The position numbers and the translations under genes were made by a program. A stretch of 35,295 nucleotides of DNA from Caulobacter sp. S45 (GTDB taxonomy: Bacteria; Pseudomonadota; Alphaproteobacteria; Caulobacterales; Caulobacteraceae), in NCBI RefSeq assembly GCF_903642205.1, contig NZ_CAHJWH010000014.1, positions 1-35,295 of the forward strand, given 5' to 3'. Every line of letters starts with the position of its first letter. The stretch's first letter is position 1. Below, one piece after another: positions 8,174-16,931 of this stretch. The notes under the pieces were generated by a model that had not been told where the DNA came from, did no database searches, and saw only the letters and a program-made list of their open reading frames with translations.

Positions 8174-8176
8174 GCC

Positions 8177-9946
8177 GTGCTGGTCTACGGCGACCAGGTC
8201 CGCATCGCCGACCCGCGCCAGGTCCTGGCCGGGCTGCGCCATGGTTTGCAGACCCTGGACACGGTCGGGCCGCCTGTGGAGCGTCACTCCCGCCTGGCCA
8301 GCCTCTTCATTTCCGCCGGCGAGCTGGCCCAAGGCCTCGCAGACGCCGCCTCCGCCGGCCAGGGCGGCGACGGCCCAAGTGCTGAGGAAGACGCTGCGAT
8401 CGCACTCGTCATGGCGCTGGCCAGCGCGACGCTCGACTCCTGGCGGGCCTTGGGAGAGGAGACTGTCGCGCCAGCGGTCGAGAAGGTCGCGCTCCGAGAC
8501 GCCCTGACCTGCGTCGAAGGACTGCCCCTGCCCGCCGAGGTGGAGCTGAAGACCGCCGAGGGCTATGCCTTCTACGCCCTCTACCCGGAGGCCTACGCCG
8601 AGGCGGCCCTTCAGCTCCCGTCCTGCGGCGAGCATCGGGTAATCGGCATCCGCAGCATCGGCTCAGGCCTCGCAGCCGTGGTGGCTGCAACGCTTGGCGC
8701 TGGCCGGCCCACGACGGTGCGCCCCGTCGGACATCCCTTCCAGCGCCGCCTGCAGCTTACCTCCCGCTTGGAAACCAGCCTGAAGGCGAGCGCCAAGAGC
8801 CGGTTCATCGTCGTGGACGAGGGGCCTGGCCTGTCGGGAAGTTCCTTCGGCGCAGTCGCCGACGCGCTGGAGGGCCTGGGGGCGGCTCCGCCCCGGATCA
8901 CCTTCTTGCCCGGCCACGGCGGCGAGCTCGGTTCGAAGGCGAGCGAGGCGCATCGCGCCCGGTGGGCCACGGCTGAGCGCCCCTGCGTGAGCTTCGATAC
9001 CCTCGTCCTGCGCGCCGAGGCGCCCGGGCACAGGCTGCAGTCCTGGTTCGCGGACCTGACGGGCGGGGAAGACGCGTCCCTGATCGAGGTCTCCGGAGGC
9101 GCCTGGCGAGCGCACCGCTATGCGGAAGAGGCCGCCTGGCCCGCTTCCAACACCCACCAGGAGCGGCGCAAGTTCCTCCTGCGGGGTCCGGCAGGAACCT
9201 GGCTGCTGAAGTTCGTGGGCCTGGGCGCTGCGGGCGAGCGCGCCTTCGCCCAGGCCCAGGCCCTGGCGGGCGCAGGCTTTGCGCCCCAGGCCAGCGCGCT
9301 GCGCTACGGCTTCCTCGCCCAGCCCTGGCTGGCGGACACCCGTCCCCTGCAGCTCCGCCCTGAGGATCGGCACGCCTTCGTCCGGCGGCTGGGCGACTAT
9401 CTCGGCTGGCGGGCGGAGCATCTGCCGGCTCCCGATCGCGCCGGCGCATCCTTGACGACCCTGCTGGAGATGGCGCGCGTCAACGTCGCCGAATCCCTGG
9501 GCGGGGCGGCCGCGAGGTCCCCCGCCTTGGCGGAGGCCCTCTGGACGTCGGCGACGCCGCTCCGTCGCGTCTGGACGGACAATCGGCTGCACGCCCACGA
9601 GTGGCTGGAGCAGGGCGAGGGCGGCTGGCTCAAGGCCGACGGGGTGGATCATGCAGCCGCACACGACCTGATCGGCGCCCAGGACATCGCCTGGGATCTC
9701 GCCGCCGCAAGATCGGAGTTCGAGCTGGAGGTGTCCGAGGCGGCGCTCCTTCTGGCCATCGTGCGGGAGCGGGCGGAGGTCGATCCCGACCTGGTCGCCT
9801 TGCTTGAACCCATCTACCTGGCCTTCCAGCTGGGGGTCTACACCCTGGCGGCAGAAGCTCATGGCGCCTGGCCCCAGGAACGCGTGCGCCTCCAGCGCAT
9901 GGGCGCGGCCTACCGGCGCCGCTTGTCCAGGCGGCTATTCGAATGA
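8177..9946 (+). CDS. Phosphoribosyltransferase-like domain fused to APH-like kinase domain
   Basis: A 589-residue two-domain protein with a GTG start 3 nt after the phosphatase stop. The first half holds a type I phosphoribosyltransferase-like fold: RVIGIRSIGSGL near residues 152-163, then FIVVDEGPGLSGSSF at 210-224, equivalent to the PRPP-binding loop (hydrophobics, acidic pair, small residues). The second half looks like an aminoglycoside-phosphotransferase/choline-kinase fold: a WLLKF strand with K345, an LKADGVDHAAAHD block near 488-500 and a DIAWD motif from D503 that would bind metal. It could therefore attach a phosphoribosyl group and phosphorylate a product or substrate, but both reactions are inferred from domain type. 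The usual APH catalytic HxDxxxxN motif is not seen in its normal form. I know no characterised protein of this layout. Confidence 0.72.
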   Translation: MLVYGDQVRIADPRQVLAGLRHGLQTLDTVGPPVERHSRLASLFISAGELAQGLADAASAGQGGDGPSAEEDAAIALVMALASATLDSWRALGEETVAPAVEKVALRDALTCVEGLPLPAEVELKTAEGYAFYALYPEAYAEAALQLPSCGEHRVIGIRSIGSGLAAVVAATLGAGRPTTVRPVGHPFQRRLQLTSRLETSLKASAKSRFIVVDEGPGLSGSSFGAVADALEGLGAAPPRITFLPGHGGELGSKASEAHRARWATAERPCVSFDTLVLRAEAPGHRLQSWFADLTGGEDASLIEVSGGAWRAHRYAEEAAWPASNTHQERRKFLLRGPAGTWLLKFVGLGAAGERAFAQAQALAGAGFAPQASALRYGFLAQPWLADTRPLQLRPEDRHAFVRRLGDYLGWRAEHLPAPDRAGASLTTLLEMARVNVAESLGGAAARSPALAEALWTSATPLRRVWTDNRLHAHEWLEQGEGGWLKADGVDHAAAHDLIGAQDIAWDLAAARSEFELEVSEAALLLAIVRERAEVDPDLVALLEPIYLAFQLGVYTLAAEAHGAWPQERVRLQRMGAAYRRRLSRRLFE

Positions 9947-10064
9947 AGCTCGCGGCGCCCGGACCACGCGCCGCAGTGACGTCGGCCATCGCGCCTTGAT
10001 CCCGCGTCCAAGCTCGCCGAAGACGGGGCCCGAAGCGACGGTGACGGGTGGAGGCGGCGAATAC

Positions 10065-11207
10065 ATGGCGGAAACGACTCTCGGCGCGCTCTCGATGGCT
10101 TGGAAGCGATGGCTGTTCGACGATGCGCTCCCGCTCTGGGCCTCCGCCGGCGTCAACCCGGCCACCGGAGCCTTCGAGGAGGCGATCGGGTGGGACGGCG
10201 CGTTCGTGCCGGCGCCCCTGCGCGCCCGGGTCCAGGCGCGACAGGTCTACGTCTTCGCCACCGCCGGCGCCCTGGGCTGGCCGGGTCCCTGGCGGGAGCG
10301 GCTGCAGGGCGGCCTCGACTTCATCGCCCATTATCGTCGCCCGGACGGTCTATACCGGACCAAGGTGGATCGAGCTGGTTCGCCGGTCGACGACACCCCG
10401 GTCCTCTACGACCAGGCCTTCTTCCTGTTCGCCGCGGCCGCAGCCGCACGCCTCGCTCCGGCGCAGGAGGCGGCGCTGGAAGCAGACGCCCTCGCCCACC
10501 TGAACGCGGTGGAGCGTCACTTCCGCCACCCGAGCGGTGGCTTCTGGGAGGCCGACGCTGATCGTCCGTTCCAGTCCAACGCGCACATGCACCTTCTCGA
10601 GGCGATGCTCGCCTGGGAGGAGCTCACCGGACGCCCACGCTGGCGCGACGCGGCCGATCGCATCGTCGAGCTGTGCCTGGACCGCTTCATCGACCGCCAG
10701 AGCGGCGCGCTGCGAGAGTTTTTCGACGCGATCTGGTCGCCGGCGCCGGGCGAGCTCGGCCGGATCGTCGAGCCCGGCCACCAGTTTGAATGGGCCTGGC
10801 TGCTGAAGCGCTGGGCCGACAAGCGCGGTCACGCCGAGGCCGTGACCGCCGCCCGCCGGCTGTTCGAGATCGGCGTCACCCACGGTGTCGATGCCGCGCG
10901 CGGCGTGGCCTTCAACGCGCTGGACGATGGGCTCGCCCCCCTCGATCCCGTCGCCCGTCTGTGGCCGCAGACCGAACGCGTCAAGGCCGCCCTGAGCCTG
11001 GCCGGAGACGATCGCGACGCCCAGGTCGCCGCCGCCTGCGCCGGCCTGCAGCGCTACATCAAGGCCGCGCCGCGCGGCCTCTGGCGCGACCGGCTGAAGC
11101 CCGACGACGCCTTCGTGGATGAGCCCGCCCCGGCCAGCTCCTTCTACCATATCGTCTGCGCGCTCAACGAGCTGTTCGCCGCTGCAGACGCCTTCTCCAG
11201 CCCCTGA
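10065..11207 (+). CDS. AGE-family sugar epimerase/isomerase
   Basis: A 380-residue (alpha/alpha)6-barrel protein of the N-acylglucosamine 2-epimerase / mannose isomerase family. AHMHLLEA near residue 172 and EPGHQFEWAWLL from about residue 236 carry the conserved catalytic histidines and acidic residues of the family. The start was set at ATG 10065, preceded by GGAGG at 10050-10054; a longer reading frame runs back into the upstream gene but has no family similarity. It lies 118 bp after the phosphoribosyltransferase/kinase gene on the same strand, so it may belong to the same operon or have its own promoter. It probably interconverts free sugars such as mannose/fructose/glucose or N-acyl hexosamines. 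Confidence 0.87.
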   Translation: MAETTLGALSMAWKRWLFDDALPLWASAGVNPATGAFEEAIGWDGAFVPAPLRARVQARQVYVFATAGALGWPGPWRERLQGGLDFIAHYRRPDGLYRTKVDRAGSPVDDTPVLYDQAFFLFAAAAAARLAPAQEAALEADALAHLNAVERHFRHPSGGFWEADADRPFQSNAHMHLLEAMLAWEELTGRPRWRDAADRIVELCLDRFIDRQSGALREFFDAIWSPAPGELGRIVEPGHQFEWAWLLKRWADKRGHAEAVTAARRLFEIGVTHGVDAARGVAFNALDDGLAPLDPVARLWPQTERVKAALSLAGDDRDAQVAAACAGLQRYIKAAPRGLWRDRLKPDDAFVDEPAPASSFYHIVCALNELFAAADAFSSP

Positions 11208-11296
11208 GCCCTTGCCGTCGGAGGTCTAGGCGGCGCCCCGTCGCCTTGCCAGGAGCGCCACGTTCATGGTGCAACCTGCCAAGGCGGGGTTTGGGC

Positions 11297-12613
11297 ATGT
11301 ACGGGTGGCGCAACGCACAGAGCCTCGTGGGCCTCGCCCTGACCATCGGCCTGTGCTGGGCCGTGTCGGAGGACCGGCGGCGTTTCCCTGTCCGGCTGGC
11401 GGTCGGCGCCCTCGGCGTCCAGCTCGGCCTGGTGCTGCTGCTGTTCGGGTTTGCTCCGGCTCAGGGCCTGCTGCAGGGCGTAGGTGCAGGCGTGGACGCC
11501 CTGGCGGGCTCCACCCAGGCGGGCACGCAGTTCGTGTTCGGCTATCTGGCCGGCGGCGACCAGCCCTTTCCCATCAACAACGCTCAGCCCTTGTATCTGT
11601 TGGGCTTTCGGGTGCTGCCGGTGATCCTGGTGATCTGCGCCCTGGCGGCGCTGCTGTGGCACTGGGGCGTGCTGCGGGTGGTCACGCGGGCTTTCGGCTT
11701 CGTGTTCCAGAAGACGCTGGGCCTGCGCGGCGCCCCGGCCCTGGGGACCGCCGCCACCATCTTCCTCGGCCAGGTGGAGGGCCCGATGTTCGTGCGCGCC
11801 TACCTCGGCGCCCTGACCCGCTCGGAGCTGTTCACCCTGATGGCGGTGGGGCTGAGCTGCGTGTCCGGCTCCACCATGGTGGCCTACGCCACCCTGCTGA
11901 AGGGCACGCTGCCCCACGCCGCCGCCCACGTGCTCACCGCCTCGCTGATCTCCGCCCCCGCCGGCGTCCTGCTGGCCCGCATCCTGGTGCCGCCGAAGCC
12001 CGGCGAGGAGGCGGAGCGGGGCGACTACGGGACAGACCGCCGCTACGACAGCTCCACCGACGCCCTGATCCGCGGGATCGGCGACGGACTGCAGGTGGCG
12101 CTAAACGTGGGCGCGAGCCTGATCGTGTTCGTGGCCCTGGTGTCGCTCTGCGACCGCATCCTGGGCCTCTTGCCGCCCATAGGCCGCCATCCGGTGACGG
12201 TGGAGGGCATGCTCGGCGTGCTCTTCACCCCGCTCGCCTGGGCCATCGGCGCGCCGGCCAACGAGGCGGCCGCAGCGGGTCGGCTGCTGGGCGTCAAGCT
12301 GGTGCTGACCGAGTTCTCCGCCTTCATCCAGCTTGGACAGACGCCGGTCGGCGTGATCTCCGGCCATACCCGCATGGTGCTGACCTACGCCATCTGCGGC
12401 TTCGCCAACATCGCCTCGGTGGGCATCACCGCCTCAGGCTTCGCGGTGCTCGCGCCCGAGCGGCGGCAAGAGGTGTTCGGCATGGTGTGGAAGGCGCTGA
12501 TGGCCGGCTTCCTGGCCACCTGCATGACGGCGTCTATGGTCGGCGCCTTGCCCGACGCCCTGTTCGGCCTACAACCGGGGCCCGCCTCGGCCTCGGCAAG
12601 TTCCCGCCCATGA
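11297..12613 (+). CDS. Concentrative nucleoside transporter (CNT/NupC family)
   Basis: A 438-residue inner-membrane symporter for nucleosides, driven by protons or sodium. Hydrophobic segments are spread along the whole length. The IFLGQVEGP block (about residue 155), GSTMVAY (about 192) and the C-terminal GFANIASVGI are conserved in CNT proteins around the nucleoside- and ion-binding sites. Start ATG 11297 gives the usual N-terminus; TTG 11246 would add 17 residues unlike the family. The stop overlaps the next gene's ATG (ATGA at 12610-12613). Confidence 0.92.
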   Translation: MYGWRNAQSLVGLALTIGLCWAVSEDRRRFPVRLAVGALGVQLGLVLLLFGFAPAQGLLQGVGAGVDALAGSTQAGTQFVFGYLAGGDQPFPINNAQPLYLLGFRVLPVILVICALAALLWHWGVLRVVTRAFGFVFQKTLGLRGAPALGTAATIFLGQVEGPMFVRAYLGALTRSELFTLMAVGLSCVSGSTMVAYATLLKGTLPHAAAHVLTASLISAPAGVLLARILVPPKPGEEAERGDYGTDRRYDSSTDALIRGIGDGLQVALNVGASLIVFVALVSLCDRILGLLPPIGRHPVTVEGMLGVLFTPLAWAIGAPANEAAAAGRLLGVKLVLTEFSAFIQLGQTPVGVISGHTRMVLTYAICGFANIASVGITASGFAVLAPERRQEVFGMVWKALMAGFLATCMTASMVGALPDALFGLQPGPASASASSRP

Positions 12614-13231
12614 AGCTCTACAGCGACGCGTACGCGCCCAATCCGCGCCGCGTGCTGTGGCTGATGGCGGAGAAGGGGATCGCCGACATCGAGGTGGTCC
12701 ACGTCGACCTCGCCGGCGGCGCCCACCGGGCCCCCCGGTTCCTCGACATGGCTGGCGTCTCCGCCGTCCCCCAGCTCGAACTCGACGACGGCGAGGTGCT
12801 GGGCGAGTCGCTGGCCATCTGCCGCTACCTGGAGAGCCTCTATCCCAAGCCGAACCTGTTCGGCCGCGATCCGCTGGAGACCGCCCGCATAGAGGCCTGG
12901 ACCCGCCCGGGCCGAGCTGATGTTCGCTACCCCCCTGATGCACGCGGTGCGTTACGGCCACCCGGCGCTGGCGGCCGTGGAGCCCAACCAGTCCCCCGAG
13001 CGCGCCGCCACCGCACGGGCGACGGCCGATGCAGCGCTTCCCCTGTTCGAGCGCCAGCTGGATAGGCGCGCTTGGCTTTGCGGTGACCGGCTGACCATTA
13101 CCGATATCGTGGCGGGCTCGGGCCTCGGCTTCGGGCGGATGATCGCCTACCAAGTGGGCGAGGCCTATCCCAACCTGCAGCGCTGGGCCAAGGCGGCCAT
13201 GGCCCGGCCGGGGGCCAAGCCGAAGCGTTGA
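12610..13231 (+). pseudogene. Glutathione S-transferase, frameshifted
   Basis: The first frame, from ATG 12610, encodes a thioredoxin-fold GST domain (MKLYSDAYAPNPRRV, then GVSAVPQLE and ESLAICRYLE near residues 49-78, the glutathione gamma-glutamyl site). At about 12906-12908 the reading shifts: after EAWTR the sequence continues sensibly only in the +1 frame, as AELMFATPLMH, through to TGA 13231. One extra C in CGCCCGGG explains it. Joined, the product would be about 206 residues, normal for the family. Unshifted translation runs in an aberrant Arg/Pro-rich frame. It is either a recent pseudogene or a sequencing error; both domains are otherwise intact. Confidence 0.85.
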
Positions 13232-13296
13232 GCCGCTTGCCCCAACGCAAGCTCCGTGCAGGAATGCAGAGGCCACAGCGCAAGGAGTCGCCCGCG

Positions 13297-13851
13297 ATGC
13301 AGCCCCGCTACTCCAACCTGAACCAGGCGCTGCACTGGATCACCGCCGCCTGCATGCTGGCCATCCTGCCGCTGGCCTGGGTGATGACCAATGCGGCGGA
13401 GAAGACTCCGCACCTCTCGTCCATGTACAACTGGCACAAGACGCTGGGCACGATCGTGCTGTTCGTGACGATCTTCCGCCTGGTCTGGCGCTTCATCGAC
13501 AAGCCGCCGCCCTACGCCCAGCATCTGGCCAAATGGGACAAGGGGTTGTCGCACGCCACTCTGTGGCTGCTCTACGCCGTGCTGCTGTGGATGCCGACGA
13601 CGGGTTTCATCATGGCTGAGTCCGAGGGCCACCCCACCAAGATATTCGACCTGATCCCCACGCCCCAGCTCTGGCCGGTGAACAAGGCGCTGGCCGACCA
13701 GTTCGGCTACCTGCATGCGCTGGGCCAGTGGGCGGTCTACGGGCTGATCCTGCTGCACGTGGCCGGTGTCGCCTTCCACCTGATCTGGGGCCGCGACGGG
13801 GTGACCGGCCGCATGCTTCCCCCTTACGCCACCGAGCCGCCCGCTGTGTAA
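13297..13851 (+). CDS. Cytochrome b561 family protein
   Basis: A 184-residue inner-membrane di-haem cytochrome with four predicted membrane helices. Histidines in the right places for haem ligation are H13 (ALHWIT), H47 (NWHKT), H140 (LHALG) and H154 (LLHVAG). It would pass electrons between the quinone pool and periplasmic acceptors. ATG 13297 is preceded by AAGGAG at 13282-13287, 9 nt away, so the longer frame from 13228 is not needed. It follows the GST by 65 bp. Confidence 0.9.
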   Translation: MQPRYSNLNQALHWITAACMLAILPLAWVMTNAAEKTPHLSSMYNWHKTLGTIVLFVTIFRLVWRFIDKPPPYAQHLAKWDKGLSHATLWLLYAVLLWMPTTGFIMAESEGHPTKIFDLIPTPQLWPVNKALADQFGYLHALGQWAVYGLILLHVAGVAFHLIWGRDGVTGRMLPPYATEPPAV

Positions 13852-14009
13852 GGGCGTCGCAGCGCACTGCCGCCGGCGCACTCAAAGTGGGTCGTTCCGG
13901 CGCGTTCGATCCCCGGAAATTGATCTGCCTTTGTCGTGCTTTTCGCCGGCCTTTTCCCGCTTTTCGAACCTTCTTGTAGTCGGGGACACGTCAGGGTGAG
14001 GGGGCGCGC

Positions 14010-15182
14010 TCACATCCCCACCGTCTCCCGCCCGAGCGCCGCCACGTCCGACACGCCCGCCAGGCCCATGGCCAGGTCGAGTTCGCCGATCATGTTGTCG
14101 ATCACGGCGGCCACGCCCGCCTCGCCATCCACGGCCAGCCCCCACAGGTAGGGGCGGCCCAGCAGCACCGCTCGTGCGCCGAGCGCCAGCGCCTTGAGGA
14201 TGTCGGCGCCGCTGCGCACGCCGCTGTCGAACAGTACCGGCATCGGGCCCGCAGCGTCCACGCAGGCGGCGAGCTGGGCGGCGGAGCCCACCGCGCCGTC
14301 CACCTGGCGGCCGCCGTGATTAGAGACGACGATGGCGTCCCAGCCGGCCTCGGCCGCCATCCGGGCGTCGGCGGGGTGCTGCACGCCCTTCAGCACCACC
14401 GGCAGTCGGGTCCAGTCGCGGATGCGCTGCAGCCGCTCCCAGTCGAGCGTCGGGTCGGAATAGATGGTGGCGAACAGGCGGCAGGCAGCGGCCACGTCCT
14501 CTTCCGGCGGCCGGGCCAGCATGGTGCGGAACACGGGGTCGGAGGTGTACTGGGCCAGGCCCTGGCCGGTCTGGAAGGGCAGGAAGCCGTGGTCCAGGTC
14601 CACCGGGCGCCAGCCCAGCATGGTGGTGTCCAGCGTGATGACGATGGCCTCGCAGCCGCAGGCCTCCGCCCGCTGCACCAGGGAGCGGGCCAGATCGTCG
14701 GACCGGGTCCAGTAGAGCTGGAACCAGCGCGGGCCCTCGCCCATGGCGGCGGCGCAGGTCTCCATGTCCACCGAGGCCTGGTTGGAGAAGACCATGGGCA
14801 CGCCCCGGGACGCCGCGGCCCTGGCGGTGGCGAGGTCGCCCTCGGGGTGGCAGAGGTCCTGCACGCCCACAGGCCCGAGCAGCAGCGGCGCGGGCAGGCG
14901 GCGGCCGAACAGCTCCATGCCCAGGTTGCGCGCGCCGACGTTCCTCAGCATGCGCGGCACGATCCGCACCGCGTCCAGCGCCTCGCGGTTGGCCCGCAGC
15001 GTCGCCTCCGCGCCCGAGGCCCGCAGGTAGCCGAAGCCCTCCGGCGACATCGCGGCCTCCGCCGCCTGCTCCAGGGCCGATATTTGAAACGGGGTGCGCG
15101 CGCGCTGGCCCCGCGCCCCGGCCTCATAGGTCTTGGCGAGCCGTACCTGGCCGGGGCCTGCGTGTCGCGACTGGGTCTGCAC
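14010..15182 (-). CDS. FMN-dependent alpha-hydroxy-acid oxidising enzyme, lactate 2-monooxygenase-like
   Basis: A 390-residue TIM-barrel flavoprotein. SNHGGRQVDG contains the catalytic base H289, and VVLKGV carries the FMN-contacting lysine. The long mid-region (RPVDLDHGFLPF, GQGLAQYTSDPVFR) resembles lactate 2-monooxygenase rather than short LldD/lactate oxidase forms, suggesting oxidation of L-lactate or a similar 2-hydroxy acid, possibly with decarboxylation to acetate. There is no membrane segment. It is divergent from the acyl-CoA synthetase at 15271, with 88 bp between the starts. Confidence 0.87.
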   Translation of the reverse strand: MQTQSRHAGPGQVRLAKTYEAGARGQRARTPFQISALEQAAEAAMSPEGFGYLRASGAEATLRANREALDAVRIVPRMLRNVGARNLGMELFGRRLPAPLLLGPVGVQDLCHPEGDLATARAAASRGVPMVFSNQASVDMETCAAAMGEGPRWFQLYWTRSDDLARSLVQRAEACGCEAIVITLDTTMLGWRPVDLDHGFLPFQTGQGLAQYTSDPVFRTMLARPPEEDVAAACRLFATIYSDPTLDWERLQRIRDWTRLPVVLKGVQHPADARMAAEAGWDAIVVSNHGGRQVDGAVGSAAQLAACVDAAGPMPVLFDSGVRSGADILKALALGARAVLLGRPYLWGLAVDGEAGVAAVIDNMIGELDLAMGLAGVSDVAALGRETVGM

Positions 15183-15270
15183 GGTCGTCTCCCAGGGCGC
15201 GCCCGGACGGCGATCCCTGGACGGGTTCTAGGTCAAAGGCCTATGAGGCTCCAGTGCGTAAGGAGCATCG

Positions 15271-16806
15271 ATGACGGCCGGGGAGCGCCTGCAGCAGCCG
15301 TTCGGGACCCTGCCGGACCTGGTCCGCGCCCACGCCGCCGAGCGGCCGGAGCGGCTGGCGGTGATCGGCCTGGGCTCGGCCCTGACATACCGCGATTTCG
15401 ACGAAGCCATTGACCGGGTCGCCGCCGCCCTGCAGCGCGATGGGTTGAAGCCCGGAGACGTAGCGGCGGTCTGCGCGAGCGCCTCGTCGGCCTATGCCAC
15501 CGTCTTCCTGGGCATCCTGCGCGCCGGGGTCACGGTCTCGCCGCTGGCCCCCGGCTCCACGGCGGAGAGCCTGGCCGGCATGGTGGAGGACTGCGCCGCG
15601 CGCATCCTGTTCCTGGACCGCGAGGTGGCCGCAGCCCTGGCGCCTGTGGCGGATCGCCTGCCGGCGCTGCGCGTCGCGCTCGACGGGTCCGACGCCGCCC
15701 GCCCGTTCGAGACCTGGATGGCTGAGCCGGGCTCGCCGGTCGCGCCCGTCACGGTGCAGCCGAAGGGCGCGTTCAACATCATCTACTCGTCCGGCACCAC
15801 GGGCCGGCCCAAGGGCATCGTGCAGCCCAACAGCCTGCGCTGGGCTCAGTTCAACCGCGCCGCCTATACGGCGGAGACGGTGAGCCTGGTGTCCACGCCG
15901 CTCTACTCCAACACCACCCTGGTCAGCTTCCTGCCGACGCTGGCCAACGGCGGCGCGGTGGTGCTGCTGCCCAAGTTCGACGCGGGCGAGTTCCTTGCGC
16001 TAGCGGAGCGCCACCGCGTCACCCACGCCATGCTGGTGCCGGTGCAGTACCGCCGGCTGATGCAGCACCGGGATTTCGACGCCTACGACCTGTCGAGCTT
16101 CGTCATCAAGTATTCCACCAGCGCGCCCTTCCCTGCGGAGCTGAAGGCCGAGGTGCTGCGGCGCTGGCCGGGCGGCTTGGTGGAGTTCTACGGCATGACC
16201 GAGGGCGGCGGCTCCTGCGCCCTGCTGGCCCACGAGCATCCCGACAAGCTCTCCACCGTGGGCAAGCCCATGGAGGGGCACGACGTGCGCCTAATCGACG
16301 AGCAGGGCCGCGAGGTGGCGGCGGGGGAGGCCGGCGAGGTGGTCGGCCGCTCGCCCGCGATGATGAAGGGCTACCACAACCAGCTCGACAAGACGCGCGA
16401 GGCGGAGTGGATGTCGCCGGAGGGCCTGCGCTTCATCCGCACCGGCGATGTTGGCCGCTTCGACGCCGACGGCTTCCTGACCCTGATCGACCGTCGCAAG
16501 GACATGATCATCTCCGGCGGCTTCAACATCTATCCGAGCGACCTGGAGGCCGAGCTGACGGCCCACCCGGAGGTGGTGGAGGCCTCGGTGTTCGGGGTGG
16601 CCTCCGAGACTTGGGGCGAGACGCCGGTGGCCGCCGTAGTGCTGAAGCCCGGCGCGGAGCTATCTGCGGCGGAGCTTCGCGTCTGGGTCAACGGCCGCGT
16701 CGGCAAGACTCAGCGCCTCACCGAACTGCACCTCGTCGACGCCCTGCCTCGCAGCGCCATCGGCAAGGTGCTGAAGCGCGAACTAAGGGAGATGTTCTCG
16801 GCCTAG
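15271..16806 (+). CDS. AMP-binding acyl-CoA synthetase / fatty acid-CoA ligase
   Basis: A 511-residue ANL-superfamily ligase that activates a carboxylic acid with ATP and joins it to CoA. The P-loop YSSGTTGRPKG spans 172-182. EFYGMTEGGG and RTGDVGRFD are the adenylate-binding A5 and A7 motifs. The C-terminal K499 in IGKVLK is the adenylation lysine. TAAGGAG at 15259-15265 lies 5 nt before the ATG. Substrate preference cannot be read; the sequence looks closer to medium- or short-chain and aromatic acid ligases than to long-chain FadD. It is probably co-regulated with the divergent lactate-oxidising enzyme. Confidence 0.9.
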   Translation: MTAGERLQQPFGTLPDLVRAHAAERPERLAVIGLGSALTYRDFDEAIDRVAAALQRDGLKPGDVAAVCASASSAYATVFLGILRAGVTVSPLAPGSTAESLAGMVEDCAARILFLDREVAAALAPVADRLPALRVALDGSDAARPFETWMAEPGSPVAPVTVQPKGAFNIIYSSGTTGRPKGIVQPNSLRWAQFNRAAYTAETVSLVSTPLYSNTTLVSFLPTLANGGAVVLLPKFDAGEFLALAERHRVTHAMLVPVQYRRLMQHRDFDAYDLSSFVIKYSTSAPFPAELKAEVLRRWPGGLVEFYGMTEGGGSCALLAHEHPDKLSTVGKPMEGHDVRLIDEQGREVAAGEAGEVVGRSPAMMKGYHNQLDKTREAEWMSPEGLRFIRTGDVGRFDADGFLTLIDRRKDMIISGGFNIYPSDLEAELTAHPEVVEASVFGVASETWGETPVAAVVLKPGAELSAAELRVWVNGRVGKTQRLTELHLVDALPRSAIGKVLKRELREMFSA

Positions 16807-16808
16807 AT

Positions 16809-16919
16809 CCTCCCCCTTTGGGGAGGGGAGCCAAGCGCAGCTTGGTGGAGGGGGGCAGCGCCGCCGCTTCGCGCTGGCCCCCACAGTCGGCTGCGCCGAC
16901 AACTCTCCCAGAGGGGGAG
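16809..16919. repeat. GC-rich palindromic dispersed repeat, copy 3
   Basis: About 111 bp between convergent genes. It starts with a hairpin (CTCCCC-CTTT-GGGGAG), then GCCAAGC-GCA-GCTTGGT, a GGAGGGGGG block, CCCCC, a second hairpin (GTCGGC-TGC-GCCGAC) and ends with AGAGGGGGAG, inverted to the start. The order of blocks matches the copies at 534-682 and 31406-31540. In this position it could also stop transcription from both sides. Confidence 0.75.
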
Positions 16920-16931
16920 CATCCATCGGTC

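Noticed and set aside
11266-13065. 599-residue plus-strand frame covering the nucleoside transporter and the start of the GST
   Set aside because: Only its last part (from ATG 12610) is real GST sequence; the rest is an Arg/Gly/Pro-rich shadow of the transporter, although its first ATG has a fair ribosome-binding site.
13930-13975. Three direct CTTTTC blocks in the gap between convergent genes
   Set aside because: Short, with unequal spacing (12 and 9 bp) and no gene start nearby to regulate; the gap is simply less GC-rich than its surroundings.
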